The translations under genes and the position numbers were made by a program. A model generated the notes under the pieces. The model did no database searches. It was given only the letters and a program-made list of their open reading frames with translations, and was not told the origin of the DNA. Source: a bacterium (GTDB lineage Bacteria > Gemmatimonadota > Glassbacteria > GWA2-58-10). From it: a stretch of DNA of 37,619 nt. How positions within the stretch are numbered: position 1 is the first letter of the stretch; each line of letters starts with the position of its first letter. Below are positions 15,278 through 23,059 of the stretch, piece after piece. The stretch spans positions 1 to 37,619 of the forward strand of contig JAJFUG010000078.1 in the NCBI GenBank assembly GCA_021372515.1, given 5' to 3'.

Positions 15278-17308
15278 ATGGCATGGATCAACGTTCGGAC
15301 CGTCCGTGAGTCTCAACCCCATCCCAAGCCCCGCACTTGCCGGGGCGCCGTTGCGGGGATGGTTTTCCCGCTGCTGCTGTTTTTTGCGGCGCTGGGTTTC
15401 AGCCCGGCCCCGGCCGCCCAGGGCGACAGCCTGGCCCCCAGGTATCCGCAGCTGCCCAGCGAGATTCCAGCCAGCTTCAAGCCCGTGACCGACAGTTTCG
15501 ACTATGTCAAGCGTGAGGAGATGATCCCCATGCGCGACGGGGTGAAGCTTCACACGGTGATCGTGGTGCCGCGCGGGGCCAAGGGGGCGCCGATTCTGCT
15601 CACCCGCACGCCCTACAAGGCCGACAAGTACCTGAGCGGGCGCTGGAGTCCGCACATGGGCATGCTCCTGGCCGGCGACAACGCCAGTGAACTGATCCTG
15701 GAGGACGGGTACATCCGGGTGTTCCAGGACATACGCGGCAAGTACGGCTCCGAGGGCGACTACGTGCTGACCCGCCAGGTGGCCGGCCCGCTGAACCCCA
15801 CCCCGGTCGACCACGCCACCGACACCTGGGACACGATCGACTGGCTGGTGAAGAACATCCCGGAGTCCAACGGCAAGGTCGGCATCATCGGCACCTCCTA
15901 CAACGGTTTCCTGTCCCTGATGGGCCTGGTCAACCCGCACCCGGCGCTCAAGGCCGCCGTGCCGATCAACCCGATGGTGGACGGCTGGATCGGGGACGAC
16001 TGGTTCCATTACGGCGCATTCCGCTTGGTCAGCCTGCCCTATATCTACAGCCAGGAGAGCACCCGCGGCTCCGATTTCGGCTGGTGGCCGGTCCATTCCG
16101 ATGAATACGAGGAATGCCTGCTGGCCGGCTCTGCGGCCGCTCTGGGCCATAGCCGCGGCCTGGAGCAGTCAGGGTTCTGGCGCAAAATACTGGAGCACCC
16201 GGACTACGACTCTTTCTGGCGCGACCAGGCCATGGACAGGATCCTGGCGGCCCAGCCGCTCAAGGTGCCGGTGATGCTGGTCCACGGGCTCTGGGACCAG
16301 GAGGACATCTACGGTGCGCCCGCGGTCTACCGGGCCCTGGAGCCGAAAGATACGGCCAACGACATGGTGTACATGGTGCTCGGCCCCTGGTCGCACGGCC
16401 AGGCCAGCCGGGACGGGAACAGCCTGGGAGCGGTGCGTTTCAATTTCGACACCGCCCTCTATTTCCGTCAGAACATTCTGCGCCCGTTCCTGGCCCAGCA
16501 CCTGCTCGACCGCGCCCCGGCGCAGAAAGTCCCGCCCGTGGCCGCATTCGAGACCGGAACCAACCGCTGGCTGAGCCTGGAATCCTGGCCCGCCGCCGGT
16601 GACAGGGACAAGAGCATCCAGCCCGCGCCGCTCTACCTCAAGGCCGGGCTGAAACTGGATTTCAGCGCCCCCAAAGCTGGGGATGCGGAGTACGAGGAGT
16701 ATGTCTCCGACCCGGCCAAGCCCGTGCCCTACCGCGCCCGCCCGATCCCAGCGGCCGGTTACGACGAGGAGCGCGGCTGGTCACACTGGCTGACCGACGA
16801 CCAGCGCGAGGCCTCGAGCCGCCCGGATGTGCTGGCTTTTGTCTCGGAGGTCCTGACCGGGCCGGTCAAGATCAGCGGCACGCCGGAGGTCAACCTGGTG
16901 GCCTCCACCAGCGGCACGGATTCGGACTGGGTGATCAAGCTGATCGATGTCTACCCGGATGAGGTGTTCAACCAGCCCGAGATGGGCGGGTTCCAGTTGA
17001 TGGTCTCGGCCGACATCTTCCGTGGACGCTACCGCGAGAGTTTCGAGAATCCCAAGGCCCTGGCCGCCGGCAAGCCGCTGGCCTACACTTTCAGCCTGCC
17101 CAACGCCAACCACGTGTTCCTGCCCGGCCACCGGATCATGGTGCAGGTGCAGTCCACCTGGTTCCCGCTCTACGACCGTAACCCGCAGAGTTTTGTCCCC
17201 AACATTTTCCAGGCCCGGCCCGCGGATTTCCAGAAGGCCGTGCAGAGAGTCTATCACAGCCCGGCCCAGGCCAGTTTCATCCGCCTGCCGCTGGTCAAGG
17301 ACATGTAA
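15278..17308 (+). CDS. Secreted CocE/NonD-family hydrolase
   Basis: 676 aa from the ATG at 15278, preceded by AGGAGG with 8-nt spacing; the open frame continues upstream to 15170 but without a good start. A signal-like stretch (GAVAGMVFPLLLFFAALGF) spans about residues 23-45. The alpha/beta-hydrolase core shows MIPMRDGVKLHTVIVVP, the nucleophile elbow GTSYNG (Ser207), an Asp in LVHGLWDQED and His in GPWSHGQ. The C-terminal jelly-roll (TGPVKISGTPEVNLVAST, GHRIMVQVQSTWFPLYDRN) marks the X-Pro dipeptidyl-peptidase/CocE family. It likely hydrolyses peptides, esters or amides outside the cytoplasm. It is larger than the 577-aa relative at 4080-5813 and stands alone, divergent from the Rrf2 unit. 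Confidence 0.88.
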   Translation: MAWINVRTVRESQPHPKPRTCRGAVAGMVFPLLLFFAALGFSPAPAAQGDSLAPRYPQLPSEIPASFKPVTDSFDYVKREEMIPMRDGVKLHTVIVVPRGAKGAPILLTRTPYKADKYLSGRWSPHMGMLLAGDNASELILEDGYIRVFQDIRGKYGSEGDYVLTRQVAGPLNPTPVDHATDTWDTIDWLVKNIPESNGKVGIIGTSYNGFLSLMGLVNPHPALKAAVPINPMVDGWIGDDWFHYGAFRLVSLPYIYSQESTRGSDFGWWPVHSDEYEECLLAGSAAALGHSRGLEQSGFWRKILEHPDYDSFWRDQAMDRILAAQPLKVPVMLVHGLWDQEDIYGAPAVYRALEPKDTANDMVYMVLGPWSHGQASRDGNSLGAVRFNFDTALYFRQNILRPFLAQHLLDRAPAQKVPPVAAFETGTNRWLSLESWPAAGDRDKSIQPAPLYLKAGLKLDFSAPKAGDAEYEEYVSDPAKPVPYRARPIPAAGYDEERGWSHWLTDDQREASSRPDVLAFVSEVLTGPVKISGTPEVNLVASTSGTDSDWVIKLIDVYPDEVFNQPEMGGFQLMVSADIFRGRYRESFENPKALAAGKPLAYTFSLPNANHVFLPGHRIMVQVQSTWFPLYDRNPQSFVPNIFQARPADFQKAVQRVYHSPAQASFIRLPLVKDM

Positions 17309-17321
17309 TTCAGGATAGAGC

Positions 17322-17374
17322 GGAAGAAAAGAAAGCCGCCGGGAGAGAGATCTCTCCGGCGGCTTTCTGCTTTT
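17322..17374. terminator. Bidirectional terminator
   Basis: A 12-bp stem GAAAGCCGCCGG (17331-17342) pairs with CCGGCGGCTTTC (17356-17367), with inner AGAG/CTCT pairing. It is followed by TGCTTTT on the + strand and by TTTCTTTTCTTCC on the - strand. It serves the CocE gene (+, ends 17308) and the HDOD gene (-, ends 17476). Confidence 0.8.
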
Positions 17375-17475
17375 ACGACGCGGGAGGATGTCGAGCGCGG
17401 TCGGCCGGCTGTTGGGCCGGATTGTGTCCGGAGCCGGGTCTGCGGACCGAAAGAGATGAAGCGGGAGGATGGGAC

Positions 17476-18330
17476 TCAGGCCAGCTTGAGGATGGACATG
17501 CTCTTGACCAGCTCACGGCGGATTTCGGTCAGGCAATCGGTGATATTGGCATCGATGAAATCGGTGTATCGCTCGAGGACCTCACGCCCGGGTTCCGGGA
17601 TGCGGTTATCGCCCGGACAGCCTATGCCCAGCGCCCGGGTGAAGATATCCGCCATATGCACGAAGGCTGTCATTTCGAAATCGACCTTGGAGGTCAGGGT
17701 CGAGGGGTTGTGATGCAGGCCGATAGCCTCCTGGAGCCCGATCGGAAGGTTCCACTGGTGCACCAGCCACATGCCAGCCTCGGCGTGCGTGAACCCGTAC
17801 ACCCGTTTCTCGGCTTCGGCAATAAGGATATCCTCCGTCATACACAGATCGATCACCCGGATGAACATTTCGGGTGTGTAGATGTCGAGCAGCACCTTGC
17901 CGATATCGTGCAGCAGCCCGGCGAGGAACAGGTCGCTGTGTCCCGTGTATCCCGCCATCCGGCCGACCACTCCGCTGGCCACCGCCACACCCAGGGAATG
18001 CTCCCAGAACTTACAGCGGTCGAAGATGCCGGATTCACCCTTGCGGGTCAGGCTTTCGAACACGGCGATGGAAAGAGCGATGTCCCGGACCGCGTTGAAG
18101 CCGAGAGCTACGATCGCGCTGTTGATATCGGTGATTTCTCGATTGAACCCGTAATGGGCCGAGTTGACCGTGCGGAGGACTTTCGAGGTGATGGACAGGT
18201 CGGAGGATATTATCCGTCCGATTTCCTTGGCGTTGACTCGCGGATCAGCGGTCTTGCGAGTTATTTCTGCCACTATCACCGGAAGGGTTGGGAGCTGTCT
18301 GACTCGTGAAACCAGAAGGTGCAGGTTCAA
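17476..18330 (-). CDS. HDOD-domain signalling protein
   Basis: 284 aa, nearly all one HDOD domain: LVSRVRQLPTLPVIVAEI at the start, IGRIISSDLSITSKVLRTVNSAHYG and IVALGFNAVRDIALSIAVFES. It then has an HD-like AGLLHDIGKVLLD and a second histidine site in HAEAGMWLVHQWNLP and GLHHNP. HDOD proteins act in signal transduction, often tied to c-di-GMP, chemotaxis or stress networks, usually without proven catalysis. The start is TTG at 18330; an in-frame TGA two codons upstream rules out anything earlier. It begins 35 nt after the stop of the 238-aa gene, so the pair looks like one operon. Confidence 0.88.
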   Translation of the reverse strand: MNLHLLVSRVRQLPTLPVIVAEITRKTADPRVNAKEIGRIISSDLSITSKVLRTVNSAHYGFNREITDINSAIVALGFNAVRDIALSIAVFESLTRKGESGIFDRCKFWEHSLGVAVASGVVGRMAGYTGHSDLFLAGLLHDIGKVLLDIYTPEMFIRVIDLCMTEDILIAEAEKRVYGFTHAEAGMWLVHQWNLPIGLQEAIGLHHNPSTLTSKVDFEMTAFVHMADIFTRALGIGCPGDNRIPEPGREVLERYTDFIDANITDCLTEIRRELVKSMSILKLA

Positions 18331-18365
18331 TCTTCAAGTCCGTTTCCGGCAGAGGGGGCCTCTAT

Positions 18366-19082
18366 TCAACACTTGGCAACAGTTCTTTGAATGCCGACAA
18401 CATTTATCTGCAGACTTTGCAGCGCCGCGTCCCTGATTTTCATCATCACCGGATTGTGCTCGTAGCCAGCGAAACGGCGGCTCAGCTCCGTGGCAACCCG
18501 GTCCGGGGCCGTACCGCCGTTGTTCCCGGCATTGGACTGCGTTTTCTCTTTTTCGGACAGTTGGGTCTTGCGGACCTCGATCCAAGTGACTCCCGCCATG
18601 TGTATCTTGCGCAGAAGGCTGTTGCTCAGCGGCGTCCCGCCCTCCACGACAACGGCCCCGTTCCTGTCCAATGCCGGAGCGGCCAGGAACATGCCCTCAC
18701 GCGTGTAGCCGAGGTCCATTTTCACCGCATGGCCGTCATCGAACAGTTTCTGGAGCGCCCTGGCCAGAAGGGTGGTGCTCATCAGGTTTTTGCCTTTCCA
18801 CATCTGGCAGGTCATGTCCAGGAGCCCGGCCAGCCGATCCAGATTCTCACGGGACTGGATTTCCAGCGGGCACTCGCCGATACTCTGGCAAGACAGTAGG
18901 CTGAGAACTGCGTTGCGCGCGGCGGTCAGGGACACGCGTGTCGCATATCCCGAAAAAGGCAGCAGTTTCTCCAGGGCACGCAGGTCGCCGGTATCGGCCA
19001 GGGCGCGGATGGCCCGTATCCGGTCGAGCTCGGAAAACTGGGCCGTGGCGGCTGCGCCGTTATTGTTTCCTGTGAAGTCCAT
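18366..19082 (-). CDS. Unknown protein upstream of the HDOD gene
   Basis: 238 aa, no signal peptide or membrane segment. I do not recognise a named family. The first two-thirds are helical (SELDRIRAIRALADTGDLRALEKLLPF looks like a HEAT-type repeat; then LLARALQKLFDDGHAVKMDLG). The part around GMFLAAPALDRNGAVVVEGGTPLSNSLLRKI followed by HMAGVTWIEV resembles the small beta-rich module often found before HD-GYP/HDOD domains (a G-x-x-L-x-x-x-G-I-x-x-V pattern). A Lys/Glu-rich linker precedes a last helix. It may be an adaptor or partner of the HDOD protein. Confidence 0.65.
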   Translation of the reverse strand: MDFTGNNNGAAATAQFSELDRIRAIRALADTGDLRALEKLLPFSGYATRVSLTAARNAVLSLLSCQSIGECPLEIQSRENLDRLAGLLDMTCQMWKGKNLMSTTLLARALQKLFDDGHAVKMDLGYTREGMFLAAPALDRNGAVVVEGGTPLSNSLLRKIHMAGVTWIEVRKTQLSEKEKTQSNAGNNGGTAPDRVATELSRRFAGYEHNPVMMKIRDAALQSLQINVVGIQRTVAKC

Positions 19083-19619
19083 GCCAGTCGGCTTTCCCTG
19101 TATGTGTCCCGGAAGAGGTGTTTTGAATCCAGGCCGTGGATTGACTTGGCGCTCTTACAGGGGAATCACTTGCTATGTCTACTGATTTCAGTAAATAAGC
19201 AATGTAAAATTAAAAATATAAAGTGCAAGGATATTTCGACCCCCGAAGTGGATTTGTTTTTATAAGGATTTGTTTCTTGACATTATTCGGATTATTTTTG
19301 ATCCGACAGACCGGAAGAAAAGGATTGGATGTTCCACGCGATGGCATTTCTTTGTTTAGTTTGCAGTTGCGAGGCTATTCCGCATCCCGATGTTGTTTCG
19401 GCTCGCAACCGTTTTGCGCCATGCTGATTGACTGCCGTTATTCCAGCCGGAACGGCCCGGGCCAAACCCGGGCCGTTCCGGGAAAGTCTGTCACTGCCGG
19501 ACCATTTCCCGGTCAGAGCAGGACTATCACTCCGCCGTGGCTGTTGTTGTACGCATCGCACAGGTCTTTCAGCCTCAGGATTACCGAGTGCCGTCCAAAA
19601 TCCTTGATGACTGTCTTAT
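19083..19619. other. Intergenic stretch without a supported gene
   Basis: The left third is AT-rich and probably carries the promoter of the minus-strand 238-aa gene. A 13-bp perfect hairpin lies at 19449-19479. The minus frame past the sensor gene stop holds a 42-codon open stretch (ending at 19517) but with no start, so no gene is called. Confidence 0.4.
19449..19479. terminator. GC-rich hairpin, likely terminator of the sensor gene
   Basis: GGAACGGCCCGGG (19449-19461) pairs perfectly with CCCGGGCCGTTCC (19467-19479) around a CCAAA loop. It has no U-tract on either strand. It sits about 140 nt past the stop of the minus-strand sensor gene; the same kind of hairpin follows the PorV-like gene at 21739-21772. 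Confidence 0.5.
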
Positions 19620-21458
19620 CTATCTTGTGGTCGGCATCGCCTTACGATTGGCTGTAAAGTCCTGAGCCACTCCGAGAAAGCCGGTTATCTCACACTGTTC
19701 GTTCCTGACCGCGGTGACAATGAGATTCACCGTCAGACGCCCGCCGTCCTTCCTGACATAGGTCCATTCCCTCTCCTCGAAATTTCCTGATTTTGTCCGC
19801 TCGACGAACACGTCGAACCCCCGCACCTCGTAGCCGGGCTCCACGCTCAGCTGCCGGCCACGCTCAACCACCTCGGACTCGAGATGGACAAGGGCCGGGG
19901 ACTGTTTTCCGATCATCTCCGCGGCGGTATAGCCCAGCATCCTTTCCGCTCCGCTGTTGAGCACCTGGATGATCCCGTCGGGATCGGTCGTTATGATTGA
20001 GACCTGCGTCGCGGCGTTCTGGACACTCTCGAGACGTTTCTCACTTTCCCTGAGCGCGGTTTCGGCTTTCTTCCGGTCTGCGATGTTCCTTCCGGCCAGG
20101 AACAGGTATTCTTGGCCTTCGAAGACCATATGCGTTGCCGTGACCTCCACCGGAAACACTGCACCGTCTTTACTGCGGTGCGAGGTTTCGCAGGAAGAAA
20201 ACCCGCTGGATTTGACTTTTTCCCACAGGCTATCCCATTCATCGGGCTTTATTTCCGGATTGATCTCGAAAACGCTCTTTGCCAGCAGTTCCGTCCGGCT
20301 GTAGCCGGTTGCCTCGCAGATGGCGTTGTTCACGTAGACATGCCTGGCCTGACGGTCGACCCGGCGGATGAAGTCCGCGGAATTGTTTAGCGCGAACCCG
20401 GCCAGCTTGAGCTGGCGTTCCGACTGGCTGCGTTTTCGGAGTGACAGGGCGAGCAGAGTGAACACTGCGGCGAGAAGGCAGAAAACCATCCCGAAATATA
20501 CCCTGAATTTATGCCGGATAAGAATGATCCCCGACAGTTCCGTCAGGGGGGGAACTATCGAGACCAGTTTCCACTCGTAATCCGAATAATGGCTTTCACT
20601 TTTCCTGGCCGCTCTTGCGTCGTTCGAACGGTTCAGGTCTGCGATCGCAGCGACAAAGGATTTGACCGCGATGAAAGTCACCAGGCTGTCGCGATGGACT
20701 GTCTGGCCTCGATCGTGGCTGCCGCAGATGCTCCATAGTGAAGGGTTTTCCAGGGCGAGGGACCTTCCGTGCGGCAGCATGAAACCCCACTGCGCCCCCT
20801 GCGGCCCATCTGTCGGGTAGAAGCCGTCGGAGTTCAGAAGCATGAACCGGGTGGTGTCGATTGTATCGAGGATTTTGGCGGCCTTGAAGTTCAGGACAAC
20901 CATGCCCTGCCTTATTCCCGTGGAGTCGAACACCGGTCTGCAGAACCGGATCATCGGTTTGTGCGGTTCCTCAACAACGCCGTTTTCCACGTTCAGATCG
21001 AGAGGTGAAGCGAAAAGACCGTTCCGGTCCAGTTCCATCGTTTCTTTGAAATAATAACGGTCGGACTTGTTCTGGAGCTGGTCGGTCGGGATTATACGGG
21101 GATTTGCCGAGGCCCGGTCGATCCGGATGATTTCCATGCCGCTGCTGTCGATGTATCTGATCTGATCGTAATAATCCTTGGCCTGGGAGAAAAACAGAAA
21201 TTCGTCCGCCACCTCCTGTTTGCTTTCCGGTTTTTTGAGATGATCGATATTTTGCCTGAGGAGGTCGGTGAGGAAGACAAGATCGCTGATACAGTTTTTC
21301 AAATCGGCGCCGATATTGTCCGAGATTCTATGAACCTCGGTATTTTCTCTACCTTTCAGCAACTTGATTTCAGTCTGTGACTCGTTCTGGTATAAAAAGT
21401 ACAGTATCGCTCCCGAGGTGGAGTTCAGGAGAAGGAACAGAACCAGCAGATTGAGCAC
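19620..21458 (-). CDS. Membrane sensor: Cache-like domain plus two PAS domains, no output domain
   Basis: 612 aa starting at a GTG; a TAA three codons upstream limits the start. Transmembrane helix 1 is LLVLFLLLNSTSGAILYFLY (about 3-24). A 270-residue periplasmic part with QIRYIDSSGMEIIRID, DRYYFKETMEL and QGMVVLNFKAAKIL is typical of a dCache sensor. A second helix is VYFGMVFCLLAAVFTLLAL. Two PAS domains follow, each closing with a PAC motif (GRNIADRKKAE and GVAQDFTANRKA). The protein then stops, where a kinase, GGDEF or sigma-54 domain is usual. It could signal by protein contact, or be a truncated gene. It lies alone between a terminator-like hairpin and the PorV-like unit. Confidence 0.8.
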   Translation of the reverse strand: MLNLLVLFLLLNSTSGAILYFLYQNESQTEIKLLKGRENTEVHRISDNIGADLKNCISDLVFLTDLLRQNIDHLKKPESKQEVADEFLFFSQAKDYYDQIRYIDSSGMEIIRIDRASANPRIIPTDQLQNKSDRYYFKETMELDRNGLFASPLDLNVENGVVEEPHKPMIRFCRPVFDSTGIRQGMVVLNFKAAKILDTIDTTRFMLLNSDGFYPTDGPQGAQWGFMLPHGRSLALENPSLWSICGSHDRGQTVHRDSLVTFIAVKSFVAAIADLNRSNDARAARKSESHYSDYEWKLVSIVPPLTELSGIILIRHKFRVYFGMVFCLLAAVFTLLALSLRKRSQSERQLKLAGFALNNSADFIRRVDRQARHVYVNNAICEATGYSRTELLAKSVFEINPEIKPDEWDSLWEKVKSSGFSSCETSHRSKDGAVFPVEVTATHMVFEGQEYLFLAGRNIADRKKAETALRESEKRLESVQNAATQVSIITTDPDGIIQVLNSGAERMLGYTAAEMIGKQSPALVHLESEVVERGRQLSVEPGYEVRGFDVFVERTKSGNFEEREWTYVRKDGGRLTVNLIVTAVRNEQCEITGFLGVAQDFTANRKAMPTTR

Positions 21459-21791
21459 CGGCCTTTATTTATCCGGGATCAGCAATTGCAGGCTCCCTGA
21501 AAGGGTCAAGGCTGCAAAGCCGAAAATACGCCACGGGTAATTATACTGGAAAAACCCGAACGGCGACAAGCGCGCCCGGTGAACCGGCCCGGCTCAACGC
21601 ACTTCCACCTCGCCGAGCGGGTACCAGCCTTTCTCGTCGGTTTCCGGGTTGGCCGGCCGGATAGTCGGCGCTGCATCCGATTCCGGCGTGGTCGTTGGGA
21701 GCAAACATCGACAACGGATTTGCCGGCGTGATTTTCCGGCAGAGGCCCCGGCCAACAGGCCGGGGCCTCTGCACAGAGGTCGGGTTTCGGC
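21459..21791. other. Intergenic gap with a terminator-like hairpin
   Basis: No convincing gene. The last third holds the 15-bp perfect stem at 21739-21772; the rest shows nothing I can name. Confidence 0.4.
21739..21772 (-). terminator. Hairpin after the PorV-like gene
   Basis: GCAGAGGCCCCGGCC (21739-21753) pairs perfectly with GGCCGGGGCCTCTGC (21758-21772) around AACA, 20 nt past the stop. There is no U-tract, but the position and 15-bp strength fit the end of the unit. Confidence 0.6.
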
Positions 21792-23000
21792 TCAGAACCC
21801 GAAAGCGATGGTGAAGAAATGGTCCGACATCAGGCGACCCTTGTTCCGGTAGGCGTAGTTGAACGTAACCTTGCGGCCGCCGAAATCGCGCGAGACGCCG
21901 CCGCCCAGGCTCAGGCCGCGCAGCGTCGGGTCATCCCCCCAGTAACTGTAGCCGTACTGGTCGGTGCCGTCAGTGAACTCGTCGGTTTGAACCAGCCAGC
22001 CCATCCGCAGCGCACCGTTGGTGAAAGGGGTGAAATTGTAGCTCAGCTCCGAGCCGGTGGCGTAACTGATCGGGGTATTGCTGTTGCGCCAGATTTCGCC
22101 GGTGGCGAGCCAGTTGAGCTTCTCGGAGGTGATCAGGTTGTAAGCCAGGGCGATCTTCACCACTGTGGGCAGACGGTAAGTGTGGGTCTGCTGGTACAGG
22201 TAACGGTTGCCACGGCGGCTGATCGCTTCCTGATAGGAGGAGAAATCGGTATAGCCCGTCGGGTAGTCCCCGGTGCGGGTCTCCGGTCCCACTTCTTGCA
22301 GCAGGTTCGCCCCGCGCATGGTGATATTGGTTCCCAGGTTCTGCACGGCGAAAGCGAACTTGATCTCGCGGTCCATGAACTCGGTGTGGTAGATCGCACC
22401 GGCGTCGATGGCGAAGGCGTTGCCCGCGATATTGCTGAGCACATCCTGGTGGATGTACTTCAGGTTCAACCCGGCCGCGAAGCGGTCGGAGAAATTGTAG
22501 GCGAAAGAGCCACCCATCTGGAAGTCATAGGCGTTGAAAGTCTCCCCGGTGCCCAGGGGAGAACTGACCGTGGTGTACTCGATCTCCGGAATGTCCAGAT
22601 ATCCGAAGAATCCCCCCACCACCAGGTTGCCGTCCATGACCGGGACCGCGGCGGCGGCATAGCTGTAGGTCAGGTCCATCGTATAATCGACAACGGTCAG
22701 CATGACTTCCCTTTTCTGCAGGAAACCCAGGCCGGCCGGGTTCCACCACATGGAAGAGATATCATCGCAAACGGCGGAATAGGCGCTGCCCAGACCGATT
22801 CCGCGCGCGCCGACCGGGATTTCCAGAAACTCCGCCGCCCGCACTCCCACAAACGAGCTGGCCTTGGGTCGTCCCTGTACGGGATACTTATCCAGACCGG
22901 AGTATTCCTGGTTCAGCACCCCTTGTGCGAACAGCGGGAGCGCGACGAACAGGAGCGCGCCGAGAGTAGTTATGGCTCGCATGGCCGTCTTTCCTGACAT
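21792..23000 (-). CDS. PorV/PorQ-family outer-membrane protein
   Basis: 402 aa. A signal peptide ends near ALPLFAQ (about 25). The motif region AAEFLEIPVGARGIGLGSAYSAVCDDISSMWWNPAGL is the hallmark of the PorV/PorQ (UPF0164) outer-membrane family. The rest alternates beta-strands (YSYAAAAVPVMDGNLVVGGFFGYL) and ends in Phe (FFTIAFGF), as outer-membrane barrels do. In Bacteroidota PorV helps type IX secretion and shuttles CTD-bearing cargo. Its place as the last gene after a TonB receptor and a CTD-like secreted protein fits such a role. GGAGG lies 7 nt before the ATG. It is followed by a strong hairpin. Confidence 0.85.
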   Translation of the reverse strand: MSGKTAMRAITTLGALLFVALPLFAQGVLNQEYSGLDKYPVQGRPKASSFVGVRAAEFLEIPVGARGIGLGSAYSAVCDDISSMWWNPAGLGFLQKREVMLTVVDYTMDLTYSYAAAAVPVMDGNLVVGGFFGYLDIPEIEYTTVSSPLGTGETFNAYDFQMGGSFAYNFSDRFAAGLNLKYIHQDVLSNIAGNAFAIDAGAIYHTEFMDREIKFAFAVQNLGTNITMRGANLLQEVGPETRTGDYPTGYTDFSSYQEAISRRGNRYLYQQTHTYRLPTVVKIALAYNLITSEKLNWLATGEIWRNSNTPISYATGSELSYNFTPFTNGALRMGWLVQTDEFTDGTDQYGYSYWGDDPTLRGLSLGGGVSRDFGGRKVTFNYAYRNKGRLMSDHFFTIAFGF

Positions 23001-23059
23001 GGATTACCTCCATCAGTATAACAGGGGATAGGTTCTAAAATTACGGTTCAGGACCGGCG

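Noticed and set aside
19517-19645. 42-codon open minus frame after the sensor stop
   Set aside because: No start codon and no recognised sequence; could be a remnant but cannot be supported.
19223-19657. 144-aa open frame on the + strand
   Set aside because: Spans the 13-bp hairpin and the end of the sensor gene; no ribosome-binding site or family.
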